This document shows positions 34,861-43,053 of a stretch of 64,000 bases of DNA, in pieces. The stretch covers positions 1-64,000 of the forward strand of contig QZJY01000030.1 of assembly GCA_003597995.1 (NCBI GenBank), given 5' to 3'. Under the pieces are notes generated by a model. It saw only the letters and a program-made list of their open reading frames with translations. It was not told where the DNA came from and ran no database searches. Source of the DNA: Dehalococcoidia bacterium (GTDB lineage Bacteria; Chloroflexota; Dehalococcoidia; Dehalococcoidales; UBA1222). The position numbers and the translations under genes are program-made. Numbering within the stretch: the first letter of the stretch is position 1; the number at the start of each line of letters is the position of its first letter.

Positions 34861-35652
34861 TCAATGAGCGTTCAGGCTGGCGCCAGCCCTGGGCAGGATG
34901 GCCGGCAGGCCGTCGATGCTGTAAACAGCGCTCCCCGCCCCGTACACCTCGCTGATGTTCTCCTGGGTGACCACCTGCGCCGGTGTCCCTTCGGCCTTGA
35001 TGACGCCGTCATGCAGCAGGATAAGCCGGTCGCAGTACTGCACCGCCAGGTTGAGGTCGTGCAGCGCCACACCCACCGTCAGACCCTGTTTGCGGCACAT
35101 CTCTTTCATCAGGTCGAGCACCTCTATCTGCCGCCCGATGTCCAAGTTGGAAGTGGGCTCATCCAGCAGTATGCCCTCGGTCTGCTGCGCCAGCACACGC
35201 GCTATGACGACGCTCTGTATCTCACCACCGGAAAGCTCACCTATCCTGCGATTTGAAAGATGATGCGTGCGCGTCTTCTCCATGGCCTGCCGCGCGATTT
35301 CCATATCGCGCCCACCCTCGTACTGAAAAAGACCCAGGTGCGGGTTGCGCCCCATCAGCACCACCTCGAAGGCGGTGAAATTGCTGGGCAGCAGCGGTAT
35401 CTGCGGCACCACACCCACCAGGCGCGCCATCTCCATGTGCGGGATATGCGACACGTCCCTCCCATTGAGGGTAACGCTGCCGGAGGCGGGAGCCATGACG
35501 CGACTGATAGCCTTGACGATAGTGGATTTGCCGCAGCCGTTAGGCCCCACCAGCCCGGTCATACGCCCCGGTTCAAGCGTGAAACTGATGTCGCGCACCA
35601 CCACATTGTGACCGTAACTCAGTGTCAGATTATTGACTTCGATTTTCAGCAT
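34861..35652 (-). CDS. btuD: Cobalamin ABC transporter ATP-binding protein
   Basis: ATPase of a FecCD/BtuCD-type importer, 263 residues. Walker A is GPNGCGKST (about residues 36-44), the signature is LSGGEIQSVVIARVLAQ and Walker B is GILLDEPTSNLD, with the switch His in ALHDLNLAVQY. It starts 7 bases after the permease gene ends. Assignment to cobalamin (not siderophore or haem) rests on the B12 riboswitch upstream of this operon. Confidence 0.92.
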   Translation of the reverse strand: MLKIEVNNLTLSYGHNVVVRDISFTLEPGRMTGLVGPNGCGKSTIVKAISRVMAPASGSVTLNGRDVSHIPHMEMARLVGVVPQIPLLPSNFTAFEVVLMGRNPHLGLFQYEGGRDMEIARQAMEKTRTHHLSNRRIGELSGGEIQSVVIARVLAQQTEGILLDEPTSNLDIGRQIEVLDLMKEMCRKQGLTVGVALHDLNLAVQYCDRLILLHDGVIKAEGTPAQVVTQENISEVYGAGSAVYSIDGLPAILPRAGASLNAH

Positions 35653-35659
35653 AGCGGCC

Positions 35660-36748
35660 TCAGAAGAGCATCCTGGCCTTGCGCCTGAGAAGATATAGAA
35701 AGAAGGGCGCCCCAGCCAGTGCGGTTATCACGCCTATGGGTATCTCGGAAGGCGCCAGCATGGTGCGCGCCAGCAGGTCTCCCAGGATTAAGAAGATGGC
35801 GCCGCAGAGCATGGCAAGCGGCAGCAGGAAGCGGTAGTCCGGACCCCATACGAGGCGCACGGCGTGCGGTATGATGATGCCTACGAAACCGATAATGCCG
35901 ACGAAAGAAACAGCCGCCGCCGTAATGAGCGTGGCAACTATGAGCAGCACCAGTTTGAGCCGTTCCACGTTGACGCCGAGTTGCTTGGCCTGCTCTTCAT
36001 CCAGTTGCATGATGTTGAGCGGCCGTCCGAACAGCAGTATGAAACACGAACCGATGAGAGTGATAGGCAAAACCAACTGCAGCTCCGACCACTGGCTGAG
36101 CGAGAAGCTGCCCGACAGCCAGAACATGATGCTGCGCATCACCTGCCCGCTGGTGATGGTAAGGTAGGCCACCACCGCCCCCAGCAAAGCCCCCAGAGCT
36201 ACGCCCGCCAGTATGAGGGTGGACATGGGCAGCGTTTTACCCACCCGCGCCAGGCTGTAGACCATCATGACGCTAGCGAGCGCCCCGGCGAAAGCCAGGG
36301 CGGGAATCAGCCCGTAGGTGACCCCCAAGCCCGTCACCGGCAGCAAAAAGCCGATGACCGCCCCCAGCGCAGCGCCCTGCGCCACGCCTATGAGGTAAGG
36401 GTCGGCCAGCGGGTTACGGAACAACCCCTGGTAAGTGGCTCCGGCCACCGAGAGCGCCATGCCGACGGTCCCCGCCAGCAATACGCGCGGCAGCCGGATG
36501 TCCCAGACTATGGTCTGAGTGCCAATGCTCCAGTCAGGAGTAATACTGATAAACGGCAGCCTGTCGATGAGTATGCGCCATGTATCCCCCAGCGGAATTT
36601 TGACGCTTCCGATGGAAGTGGCCAGAACTATAACCAGAGTGAGAAGGAGAAACAGTCCAGCCAGAGAGAGCAGGCGGCTGCGCCAGTGAGCCGGGCCCGT
36701 CACCTGCTCCTGACCTGTCCTCGATTTCAAAACTCGTTGATGAGTCAA
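35660..36748 (-). CDS. btuC: Cobalamin ABC transporter permease (FecCD family)
   Basis: Integral membrane permease of 362 residues with about ten transmembrane segments, for example LFLLLTLVIVLATSIG near the N terminus. The conserved family segments RLPRVLLAGTVGMALSVAGATYQGLFRNPLADPYLIGVAQGAALGA and GFVGIIIPHAVRLVWGPDYR are visible in parts. It lies between the ATPase and the binding protein in the order btuF-btuC-btuD. Confidence 0.93.
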   Translation of the reverse strand: MTHQRVLKSRTGQEQVTGPAHWRSRLLSLAGLFLLLTLVIVLATSIGSVKIPLGDTWRILIDRLPFISITPDWSIGTQTIVWDIRLPRVLLAGTVGMALSVAGATYQGLFRNPLADPYLIGVAQGAALGAVIGFLLPVTGLGVTYGLIPALAFAGALASVMMVYSLARVGKTLPMSTLILAGVALGALLGAVVAYLTITSGQVMRSIMFWLSGSFSLSQWSELQLVLPITLIGSCFILLFGRPLNIMQLDEEQAKQLGVNVERLKLVLLIVATLITAAAVSFVGIIGFVGIIIPHAVRLVWGPDYRFLLPLAMLCGAIFLILGDLLARTMLAPSEIPIGVITALAGAPFFLYLLRRKARMLF

Positions 36749-36766
36749 TCAGGTCTCTCTTCTGGA

Positions 36767-37804
36767 TTATTTAGATGTGGTGGTCGTTCCCATGTATTTG
36801 GTGACAAACTGCGGGAACAGCTCCGGATGAATCATGGCCGCCATCCACTCAAAACCCTGTATGATGCGCGGCACAGGCCGGTTGGTGAGCGAGGCGTTGA
36901 TGCCGAAGACCTTGCCGGACACCCGCGCGGCTATCGTTTTCAGGCGCGGCTCGGTCTGTACGAAAACGAGCGGAGCGTCGCCGCCGGGAAAGGCGTAGTC
37001 CACGTTGCAGATGACCACCTGCGGATTGGCATCGATCACCGACTCCAGCGAAAGGGTAGGGAAGCCGGTCTGGGTCTGCACGATGCTGTTGCCCCCCGCC
37101 TTGGTGATCATCTCATAGATGGGCGTATCTGTGCCTGATGACATCAGCGGCTCCTGCCAGAGGACGTAGAGCACGCGCGGTTTCTGAGCATCCGTCAGAT
37201 TGAGAGTCTTGTCCGTGATGGCCTTGATGCGTTTCTGCATATCGGCTACGATAGATTTAGCCTCTTTGCTCGTGCCGGTGAGCCGTCCGATGGTTGAAAC
37301 AGAGTCCGTTATCTCAGTCAGGTTGTGCGGCACCAGCGCATAAACCTTGAACCCCAGTCTCTCCAGCGCTGGAATGACCTCCGCCTTGTGGATGTCCTCC
37401 GCCAGGATGAGGTCGGGGGTCAGGCTGACCACTTTTTCGATGTCGATATCCGAATAGCCACCTATCTTTGGTTTGGATTTGGCGGCTTCAGGATAGTCGC
37501 AGTAGAGGGTGTCACCCACTACCCTGTCGCCCAGACCCAGGTCGAAAAGGATTTCCGTGTTGCTGGGCGCCAGTGAGACGATACGCTGCGGAGCCTTATC
37601 GATGGTAATGGTGCGCCCCAGGTCATCGCTGACGGTCATGGGGAAGGTAGTGCTGAGCGGAGCAACACCGGTGGTGTCTGCGGTTTTGGCGCAGCCGATG
37701 CCCAGCACGCTAGAGGCTGTCAAAACAAGAATCAGCAGCAAGCCTAACGTCTTTGAAATGACACCAAGTCCAAAAAAATTACGTAATTGCCTGAATTTAG
37801 GCAC
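36767..37804 (-). CDS. btuF: Cobalamin ABC transporter substrate-binding lipoprotein
   Basis: Extracytoplasmic binding protein of the BtuF/FepB type, 345 residues. A hydrophobic signal ends in a lipobox (GIGC, about residue 38). The helical-backbone protein has RIVSLAPSNTEILFDLGLGDRVVGDT and LTPDLILAEDI, typical of the PF01497 family. The start is GTG at 37804 with GAGGAG upstream on the minus strand. It is the first gene after the riboswitch. Confidence 0.92.
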   Translation of the reverse strand: MPKFRQLRNFFGLGVISKTLGLLLILVLTASSVLGIGCAKTADTTGVAPLSTTFPMTVSDDLGRTITIDKAPQRIVSLAPSNTEILFDLGLGDRVVGDTLYCDYPEAAKSKPKIGGYSDIDIEKVVSLTPDLILAEDIHKAEVIPALERLGFKVYALVPHNLTEITDSVSTIGRLTGTSKEAKSIVADMQKRIKAITDKTLNLTDAQKPRVLYVLWQEPLMSSGTDTPIYEMITKAGGNSIVQTQTGFPTLSLESVIDANPQVVICNVDYAFPGGDAPLVFVQTEPRLKTIAARVSGKVFGINASLTNRPVPRIIQGFEWMAAMIHPELFPQFVTKYMGTTTTSK

Positions 37805-37846
37805 AATATTCTCTCCTCACTTATTTTTCAAGCGGCTTAAAATGAA

Positions 37847-37873
37847 AATCCCCTGCTTCGTGGGCAGGGGATT
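37847..37873 (-). terminator. Attenuator-type terminator after the B12 riboswitch
   Basis: On the minus strand AATCCCCTGC pairs with GCAGGGGATT across a 7-base loop, followed by TTTCATTTT. It lies between the riboswitch and btuF, where an expression-platform terminator is expected. Confidence 0.75.
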
Positions 37874-37904
37874 GCTCGTCATGTGGACATGCCTGTACCT
37901 CCTG

Positions 37905-38065
37905 GTCCCGCGGAGACGACACCCAAGGCTCTGGCGTTCTGACTTGCCCGGTCGCTACCGGGATTACAGCAGGCGGTACTGTGTCGGGATTTCACCGACT
38001 TGCCTTCCAGACCTACCCGCCCACGCTTGCAACTTGCGAAGCGCATGCGGCGGGCCTCGGGGTTG
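37905..38065 (-). ncRNA. Cobalamin (B12) riboswitch
   Basis: Read on the minus strand, the leader contains the conserved core GGTGAAATCCCGACACAG, CCGCCTGCTGTAA and the B12-box segment AAGTCAGAACGCCAG (plus-strand 37933-37947), in the canonical order. It sits upstream of btuFCD and is followed by a terminator hairpin, so bound cobalamin should shut down importer expression. A three-codon frame with AGGAGG (ATG TCC ACA TGA, plus-strand 37879-37890) lies between aptamer and terminator. Confidence 0.92.
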
Positions 38066-38082
38066 CCTATTAAATTAGAACT

Positions 38083-38112
38083 AGACTACTACAACAGGGA
38101 GAAGCGTGTCAA
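38083..38112 (-). promoter_or_regulatory. Promoter of the riboswitch-btuFCD transcript
   Basis: On the minus strand a perfect TTGACA (38107-38112) is followed after 18 bases by TAGTCT (38083-38088), just upstream of the riboswitch. The -10 match is weak. Confidence 0.5.
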
Positions 38113-38173
38113 GCTTTTTGGCTTTCAGCTTCGAGAGACAGCCTTTAGCCTTTCCTGATATAATAATCCATAC

Positions 38174-38866
38174 ATGGAAAACGTCACTGTCTGGTACGCC
38201 TTTGGCGCTGGTGTCGCTTCATTTGTAACCCCCTGCGTCTTGCCGATGGTGCCTATCTATCTTGCCAGTCTGGCTGGTCCAGAGATACTTGAAAGCGGCT
38301 ATTCTCACCGTTGGCTGTTGTTCCTGCACTCCTTGAGTTTCGTGGTTGGCATGGGACTGGTTTTTACCCTCGCCGGAGCGCTGGCAGGACTGGCAGGCAT
38401 AAACATCAATCCCAATTCCCCGTTGGCCCGTAACATTTCGGGCGGGCTGCTTATCTTTTTTGGGCTCTTCATGTTAGGGTCGGCCTTCATTCCCTGGCTT
38501 AATTTCGAGAAACATCTCTCGCCAAAAGCCAGTCTCAGAAGCGGCTACGCGCGTTCTTTTCTTGTCGGGGCAGCCTTCACTGTGGCATGGACTCCATGTG
38601 TCGGCCCGGTACTTGGCAGCGTGTTGACTTTGGCAGTTAACGCGGAGACAGTGGGGCGCGGGGCATTCCTCCTTGCAGTATATTCGCTTGGCCTGGGGCT
38701 GCCGTTTTTATTGATAGGCGCTTTCTTCAGCACGCTAATGCCACTTCTCAAGCGCATCGGACGATTCAGCCGCTGGATATATTTGGCCAGTGGAGCGCTG
38801 CTGGTGATTGCTGGTATACTGATACTGCTGGGCAAGCTCAGCTTCCTTTATCTTAATAGTTGGTAA
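38174..38866 (+). CDS. ccdA: CcdA-family thiol-disulfide electron transporter
   Basis: Inner-membrane protein of 230 residues with six predicted transmembrane segments; it passes electrons from cytoplasmic thioredoxin to outside thiol proteins. The two redox cysteines are in FVTPCVLPMVPIYL (about residue 21) and AWTPCVGPVLGS (about residue 143). A TATAAT at 38159-38164 lies 9 bases before the ATG. The partner TlpA-like lipoprotein with a UxxC motif follows after 13 bases, and cytoplasmic TrxA is encoded at 34.5 kb. Confidence 0.92.
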   Translation: MENVTVWYAFGAGVASFVTPCVLPMVPIYLASLAGPEILESGYSHRWLLFLHSLSFVVGMGLVFTLAGALAGLAGININPNSPLARNISGGLLIFFGLFMLGSAFIPWLNFEKHLSPKASLRSGYARSFLVGAAFTVAWTPCVGPVLGSVLTLAVNAETVGRGAFLLAVYSLGLGLPFLLIGAFFSTLMPLLKRIGRFSRWIYLASGALLVIAGILILLGKLSFLYLNSW

Positions 38867-38879
38867 GGATGAAAATGTT

Positions 38880-39401
38880 ATGTTAAATAAAATGATGGCT
38901 GTTGCGCTGGCAGTCTTTCTTATGCTGACGCTTGTAGCGGGATGCGCCAAATCGGATGGCAATGCGAACTTCGGTAACGCCGTCGGTAGTCGCGCTTACG
39001 ATTTCTCGATGCCTGATTTGAAGGGCAATACGGTTACCTTATCCGACCTGAGCGGACGCCCGGTATTCCTCAACTTCTGGTATGCCGGCTGACCCTACTG
39101 CGTAGAGGAGTTTCCTCTCATAGAGTCTATTTACAAACAGGAAGCAGCCAAAGCCGATGGCGCTGTAATTCTGACGGTCGACATCCGGGATTCCCTCGAA
39201 GGGGCAACGGCCTTTATGAATTCTCGCGGTTATACCGTGCCGGTGCTTCTCGATGCGCATTACGGCAATTCGATGCTGTATGGAGTGTCCGGGGTTCCTA
39301 TGACGGTCTTTATCGACAGGAAAGGCATTATCAGATACATCAAGTTGGGTCCGTTTAAAAGCCTGTCCGAGATTCAGAACGGCCTTGGCAAGATAACCTG
39401 A
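38880..39401 (+). CDS. TlpA/ResA-like lipoprotein, predicted selenoprotein (UxxC, in-frame UGA)
   Basis: Extracytoplasmic thioredoxin-fold oxidoreductase, 173 residues if UGA at 39090-39092 is read as selenocysteine 71. Upstream are a lipoprotein signal (LTLVAGC) and the AhpC/TlpA start (FSMPDLKGNTVTLSDLSGRPVFLNFWYAG). The frame then continues without a break as PYCVEEFPLIESIY, with cis-Pro in GVSGVPMTVFIDRKG and a normal C terminus to TGA at 39399. The UGA falls exactly on the first, nucleophilic Cys of CxxC (WYAG-U-PYC). A SECIS-like hairpin follows. CcdA, 13 bases upstream, would reduce it. A plain nonsense mutation is the alternative; the intact frame after it argues against decay. Confidence 0.82.
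39090..39118 (+). promoter_or_regulatory. UGA codon with bacterial SECIS-like hairpin
   Basis: After the UGA (39090-39092), AGAGGA (39104-39109) pairs with UCCUCU (39113-39118) across the loop GUU. The loop begins with G and lies 17 bases after the UGA. A short stem with a G in the first loop positions, 16-37 bases after UGA, is the known bacterial SECIS pattern read by SelB. Confidence 0.7.
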
Positions 39402-39438
39402 GCGAAGCGAGATTAAGAAGGATTTCAGGATAAACGGA

Positions 39439-40830
39439 TTACAGGTTTTTTGTCATATATCCTGAATTGAATTCATACCCCAGCTCGGCGTAATACTGCC
39501 GCGCCCCCACCCCACTGAGCACCGCCACGAGCGATGCGCCGAACTCCTCGACGGCTATGCGCTCGGCTTCAGCCAGCAGAGCCCTGCCCAGACCGTGATG
39601 CTGTGCGGCTTTATCCTCACGCTTACCCAGCGCCAGCTCGGAGCCGAATACGTGCAACTCGCGAACGAGCGCCAACGGAGATTTAACTCCTAGTGATTTT
39701 ATAGGTTCAGGTTCAATCCTCAGTCTCAGCAGGCCGAAGAGCGTCTCGTGCTCGTCCTCGAAGGAGAGGAATATCTCACGGCCATGCGCCGCTTCATAAT
39801 CCAATCTGGACAATCGCGGCTGGCCCACTTTCCAGCCGGTCTTTATGCGGTGCCCGTACTCGCGGCAGCGGATGCAGCGGCAGTCGTCGCCCCGCGCCGC
39901 CATCACCTCTTTGACGGTGGAACGCACGGATTCTTTCAGCCCTCCCACGATGTACCGGGCCGGTATGTCGCGCAGCACGCGCGAGATGCGCACATATTCG
40001 GGAACAATAGACTTTATATCAGCCATGAGATTTACCATGACATCGTTGGCATATGGCTGGTAGCGGCCTTCCTTGAACCACTGTTCGAGTATTGTCCCCT
40101 CTACCACCATCGTAGGATAAAGCTTGAGGCCGTCGGGGCGGTAATCCGGATTGTCGAACAGCTCGCGCGACATTTCGAGGTCGTGCTCAGGGGATGAACC
40201 TGGGAGGCCAGGCATCCAGTGGTAGTGCACCTTAAGGCCGCTGCGTTTGAGGATGGCCGTGGCACGCGCTACATCGGCCACAGAGTGCCCGCGCTGCACC
40301 TCGGCGTAGATTCGGTCGTCCAGCGCCTGCACGCCCAGCTCAACGCGCGTGGTGCCGAACTCTATCATGCGCGACACCTCAGCTTCGCCGCAGACGTCCG
40401 GGCGCGTCTCCACGCACAGCCCCACGCAGTGCCGTGCCGCCGTCTCGTTCAATTTTTGAGCCTCGACCAGAGAGGATGAAATAACGCCGTTCATGGCGTC
40501 GTAGCAGTCCTTGACGAACTGGTACTGATATTCGATGGGAATGGCTAAAAAGGTGCCGCCCATAATGATAAGCTCGACCTTGTCGGTAGGATGCCCCATG
40601 TCGGCCAGCACGTTGAGCCGGCGTTGCACCTGGCGGAACGCATCATAATCACACCCCCTGGCGCGGATGACAGCCGGGGATTCAGGCGTGTAGCTCTGCG
40701 GAGTGGCGCCATAGGTGGGACAATAGACGCAGCGGCCGGGACAGCCAGAGGGTCTGGTCATGACGGCCACCGGCGTTACGCCCGATATTGTGCGCGACAG
40801 TTTTCTCATGTAAGGACTCAACGAATACAC
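39439..40830 (-). CDS. elp3: Elp3-family tRNA uridine-34 carboxymethyl-forming radical SAM/acetyltransferase
   Basis: Bacterial Elongator subunit 3, 463 residues. The N-terminal radical SAM domain has PSGCPGRCVYCP with the three cluster cysteines (about residues 29-37), the TRVELGVQALDD motif, and PGLPGSSPEHDLEMSRELF. The C-terminal GNAT domain (about 370-463) ends LLAEAERIAVEEFGASLVAVLSGVGARQYYAELGYEF. Stand-alone Elp3 occurs in archaea and few bacteria, and the Dehalococcoides mccartyi enzyme has been structurally studied. It should install cm5U-type modification in tRNA anticodons. A Trm9-like methyltransferase is encoded 1 kb away. Confidence 0.94.
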   Translation of the reverse strand: MYSLSPYMRKLSRTISGVTPVAVMTRPSGCPGRCVYCPTYGATPQSYTPESPAVIRARGCDYDAFRQVQRRLNVLADMGHPTDKVELIIMGGTFLAIPIEYQYQFVKDCYDAMNGVISSSLVEAQKLNETAARHCVGLCVETRPDVCGEAEVSRMIEFGTTRVELGVQALDDRIYAEVQRGHSVADVARATAILKRSGLKVHYHWMPGLPGSSPEHDLEMSRELFDNPDYRPDGLKLYPTMVVEGTILEQWFKEGRYQPYANDVMVNLMADIKSIVPEYVRISRVLRDIPARYIVGGLKESVRSTVKEVMAARGDDCRCIRCREYGHRIKTGWKVGQPRLSRLDYEAAHGREIFLSFEDEHETLFGLLRLRIEPEPIKSLGVKSPLALVRELHVFGSELALGKREDKAAQHHGLGRALLAEAERIAVEEFGASLVAVLSGVGARQYYAELGYEFNSGYMTKNL

Positions 40831-41042
40831 TTTCAGGATTGCGGAGTGTCTAAAACAATTATAACATTGTCCAGGCTATTTGACCTTGATCTCCCTAGTT
40901 AAACCTCTTACCCTTCTAACAGAATGTTGCAAAAGCCATTGCAAGGGACAATAATTGCTTTATATAATAAGTGCAGCCATAAAAGATAATAATAGACCGG
41001 AGAATAATTATAATTGATGGAACTCTGTTTAAAGGAACCTTT

Positions 41043-41762
41043 ATGAACTTTAAAAATCCTATCACGCTAATTTGTGTTCTTTTCTCAGTCGTAGGCGCAT
41101 TACTAATAGCTCTTAAACTCTTTCTCCATATTGAATGGATGTTGGAAATAGGCGCAATACTTTTCGGTGCAGGTATGGTTGAAATTGTGATTCGTTACTA
41201 TGCTTCAGACGAATTAGTAAACAAAACTACCCAACGAGTACTTAAAGGCATAAATATGCCCATAAGTGAATTCTATATAAGCAGGAAGGATTTACCAAAT
41301 CTGAATGATGAGTTAAGCGCTGTTGATGAGCTGTGGGTTGCTTGGCATGTGGGGAGCTATGCTCAACTCTATGATTTTTTCCCTGGTATTCGCAAAGGTC
41401 GGGTCATAATAACAAACTTCAAGAGTCCACAAATCGAAATGCTGGGAAAAATAAGCACTAAGAGTGCTTCATCAATGATATCGGATATCAAAGAATTGAA
41501 GAAAACTTATTCAAAAGAAATTAAGAAGAATGTCGAACTGAAGATGTTTGATGGCTCAATATGTAATAGCATACTTATAGCCAACCCAACTAAACCTACT
41601 GCCTGGGCGAGAGTTGAAATTATTATTCCTAACAAAGAAACCCCAGATATAAGGCCTAACTTTGTTGTTAGGAAAAAAGATTCGGAGGAACTTTTCAATA
41701 ATTTGTTTAATAGTTATGAGTGGCTCTGGCAAAATTCAAAAGAACCTGAAGGTATAGAATAG
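41043..41762 (+). CDS. Two-helix membrane-anchored protein with PLD-like domain, accessory
   Basis: A 239-residue protein, visibly AT-rich compared with elp3 and the methyltransferase beside it. Two N-terminal hydrophobic segments (about residues 8-27 and 33-50) anchor a cytoplasmic domain of about 180 residues. The pattern DELWVAWHVGSYAQLYDFFPGI, GRVIITNFKSP and a late NPTKPTAWARVEIIIP segment resembles degenerate phospholipase-D-like domains of small effector proteins, without an HKD motif I can identify. Function unknown; single-gene accessory or defence roles are possible. Confidence 0.6.
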   Translation: MNFKNPITLICVLFSVVGALLIALKLFLHIEWMLEIGAILFGAGMVEIVIRYYASDELVNKTTQRVLKGINMPISEFYISRKDLPNLNDELSAVDELWVAWHVGSYAQLYDFFPGIRKGRVIITNFKSPQIEMLGKISTKSASSMISDIKELKKTYSKEIKKNVELKMFDGSICNSILIANPTKPTAWARVEIIIPNKETPDIRPNFVVRKKDSEELFNNLFNSYEWLWQNSKEPEGIE

Positions 41763-41853
41763 TCTTTCATTCATCCTGTTTTGAAATGATGAATAAAGGA
41801 GCCAAGCGCCTCCGCCTTTTGCAGGCTTCCTTTACACATATGAGCAACACGTC

Positions 41854-42528
41854 ATGAGCAATCAAAACAATAGTCCCGAATCCCCGCCCTCGGCCTTCGA
41901 CGCCATCGCGCCCGCATGGTACAACATCCGCCATCACACCATTTTCAAGGTTGAGCTTGAAGCGCTGTCGCAGCGCTGGGGAAAAGGCGACCTTTTAAAC
42001 CTGGGCTGCGGGCACGGCGCGGATTTCCTGCCCTTTAAAAGCGAGTTCAAGCTCTTCGGCGTGGACTATTCGGCGGGCATGCTGCAGCTGGCCAGGAAGT
42101 TCGCCCAGAAACACGGCTTCGAGGTTAAACTCTCCCAAGCCGACCTGAGACAGCTTCCCTACCCCAACGCCTGCTTCGACTGGGCCATTGCTGTAGCGAG
42201 CCTCCACCATCTGAAAGGACATTCCGCACAACTCAAGGCACTCGTAGAACTAAGGCGCGTCCTCAATCCCGGTGGCGAGGCTTTCGTCACCGTCTGGAAC
42301 AAATGGCAGCCGCGTTTCTGGTTCAAACCCAAAGAGGCGCTTATTCCATTCAAAATCGGAGACGAGATTATCCAGCGCTATTATTATCTATTCTCTTATG
42401 GCGAAATTGAGCGCCTGGCGCGCCAAGCCGGTTTCGAGATTCTGAAGTCGTCTCCTGAGAGCCGTTACCATTTCCCTGTGCGCTCTTTCTCGCGCAATAT
42501 CTGCCTCTTGCTAAAAAAAACAAACTAG
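41854..42528 (+). CDS. Class I SAM-dependent methyltransferase, Trm9-like
   Basis: A 224-residue methyltransferase. SAM-binding motif I is LLNLGCGHGADF (about residues 47-58), followed by FGVDYSAGML, QADLRQLPYPNACFDWAIAVASLHHL and RRVLNPGGEAFVTVWNKWQ. The N terminus FDAIAPAWYNIRH and the layout resemble Trm9/ALKBH8-type wobble-uridine carboxymethyl methyltransferases, which finish the modification begun by Elp3. With elp3 only 1 kb away, formation of mcm5U is a reasonable inference, not a certainty. Other small-molecule substrates remain possible. Confidence 0.8.
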   Translation: MSNQNNSPESPPSAFDAIAPAWYNIRHHTIFKVELEALSQRWGKGDLLNLGCGHGADFLPFKSEFKLFGVDYSAGMLQLARKFAQKHGFEVKLSQADLRQLPYPNACFDWAIAVASLHHLKGHSAQLKALVELRRVLNPGGEAFVTVWNKWQPRFWFKPKEALIPFKIGDEIIQRYYYLFSYGEIERLARQAGFEILKSSPESRYHFPVRSFSRNICLLLKKTN

Positions 42529-42616
42529 AGTAGTCTATTTGAAAACTTATGTTTTTCCATAGTCAAATATCATTTTGACATGAGATAAACTGAAGAAGTA
42601 TGGAGGCGCCCCGGCT

Positions 42617-42844
42617 ATGAGCATGGTTAAGATTACCTGCCCCAAGTGCAATATTGACGGCATGATGTCCCTGCTGGACTCAAGATACGAGGGACCTTAC
42701 CGCTGCTGGAAATGCCATGAGAATTTCCTGCTCATTATGAATAATAACGCCGTTCAAAGCTGCACACCCATGAGCCAGGAAGAGTTCGACAGGCAGCGCG
42801 AGCTCAAAAAGCAGCGCGACCGCATGAGGGGCGGCGCTGACTAG
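42617..42844 (+). CDS. Small zinc-ribbon protein
   Basis: A 75-residue protein with a zinc ribbon (ITCPKCNIDG, then YRCWKCHENF) and a basic, charged helical tail (QEEFDRQRELKKQRDRMRGG). ATG at 42617 is used; ATG 42623 is also possible. It probably binds zinc and perhaps nucleic acid. It is followed by the tautomerase gene after 23 bases. Confidence 0.75.
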   Translation: MSMVKITCPKCNIDGMMSLLDSRYEGPYRCWKCHENFLLIMNNNAVQSCTPMSQEEFDRQRELKKQRDRMRGGAD

Positions 42845-42867
42845 TTACACACCTTCAAGGAGGAGCT

Positions 42868-43053
42868 ATGCCCGTCGTTACCGTTGAGATGTGGCAGGGA
42901 CGCACCATCGAGCAGAAGAAACAGCTTGTCGAAGGCATCGCCGAAGCCTTCGTAAAGATAGGCACGCCCAGAGAGAAAGTGACCGTCATCCTCAAGGATA
43001 ACGCAAAACACAACTGGGGAGAAGGCGGTAAGCTGGCCTCGGAAGAGGCTTAG
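42868..43053 (+). CDS. 4-oxalocrotonate tautomerase-family protein
   Basis: A 61-residue tautomerase. The catalytic proline follows the initiator Met (MPVVTVEMWQGRT), and the family pattern KKQLVEGIAEAFVKI and VTVILKDNAKHNWG is clear. AAGGAGG precedes the ATG. The physiological substrate of such stand-alone proteins is usually unknown. Its stop codon overlaps the converging rimI stop. Confidence 0.9.
   Translation: MPVVTVEMWQGRTIEQKKQLVEGIAEAFVKIGTPREKVTVILKDNAKHNWGEGGKLASEEA

Noticed and set aside
38880-39401. TlpA-like gene as a pseudogene with a nonsense mutation
   Set aside because: The frame stays open for 102 codons after the UGA with family motifs intact, the UGA replaces exactly the catalytic Cys, and a SECIS-like hairpin follows. 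Kept only as the alternative explanation.
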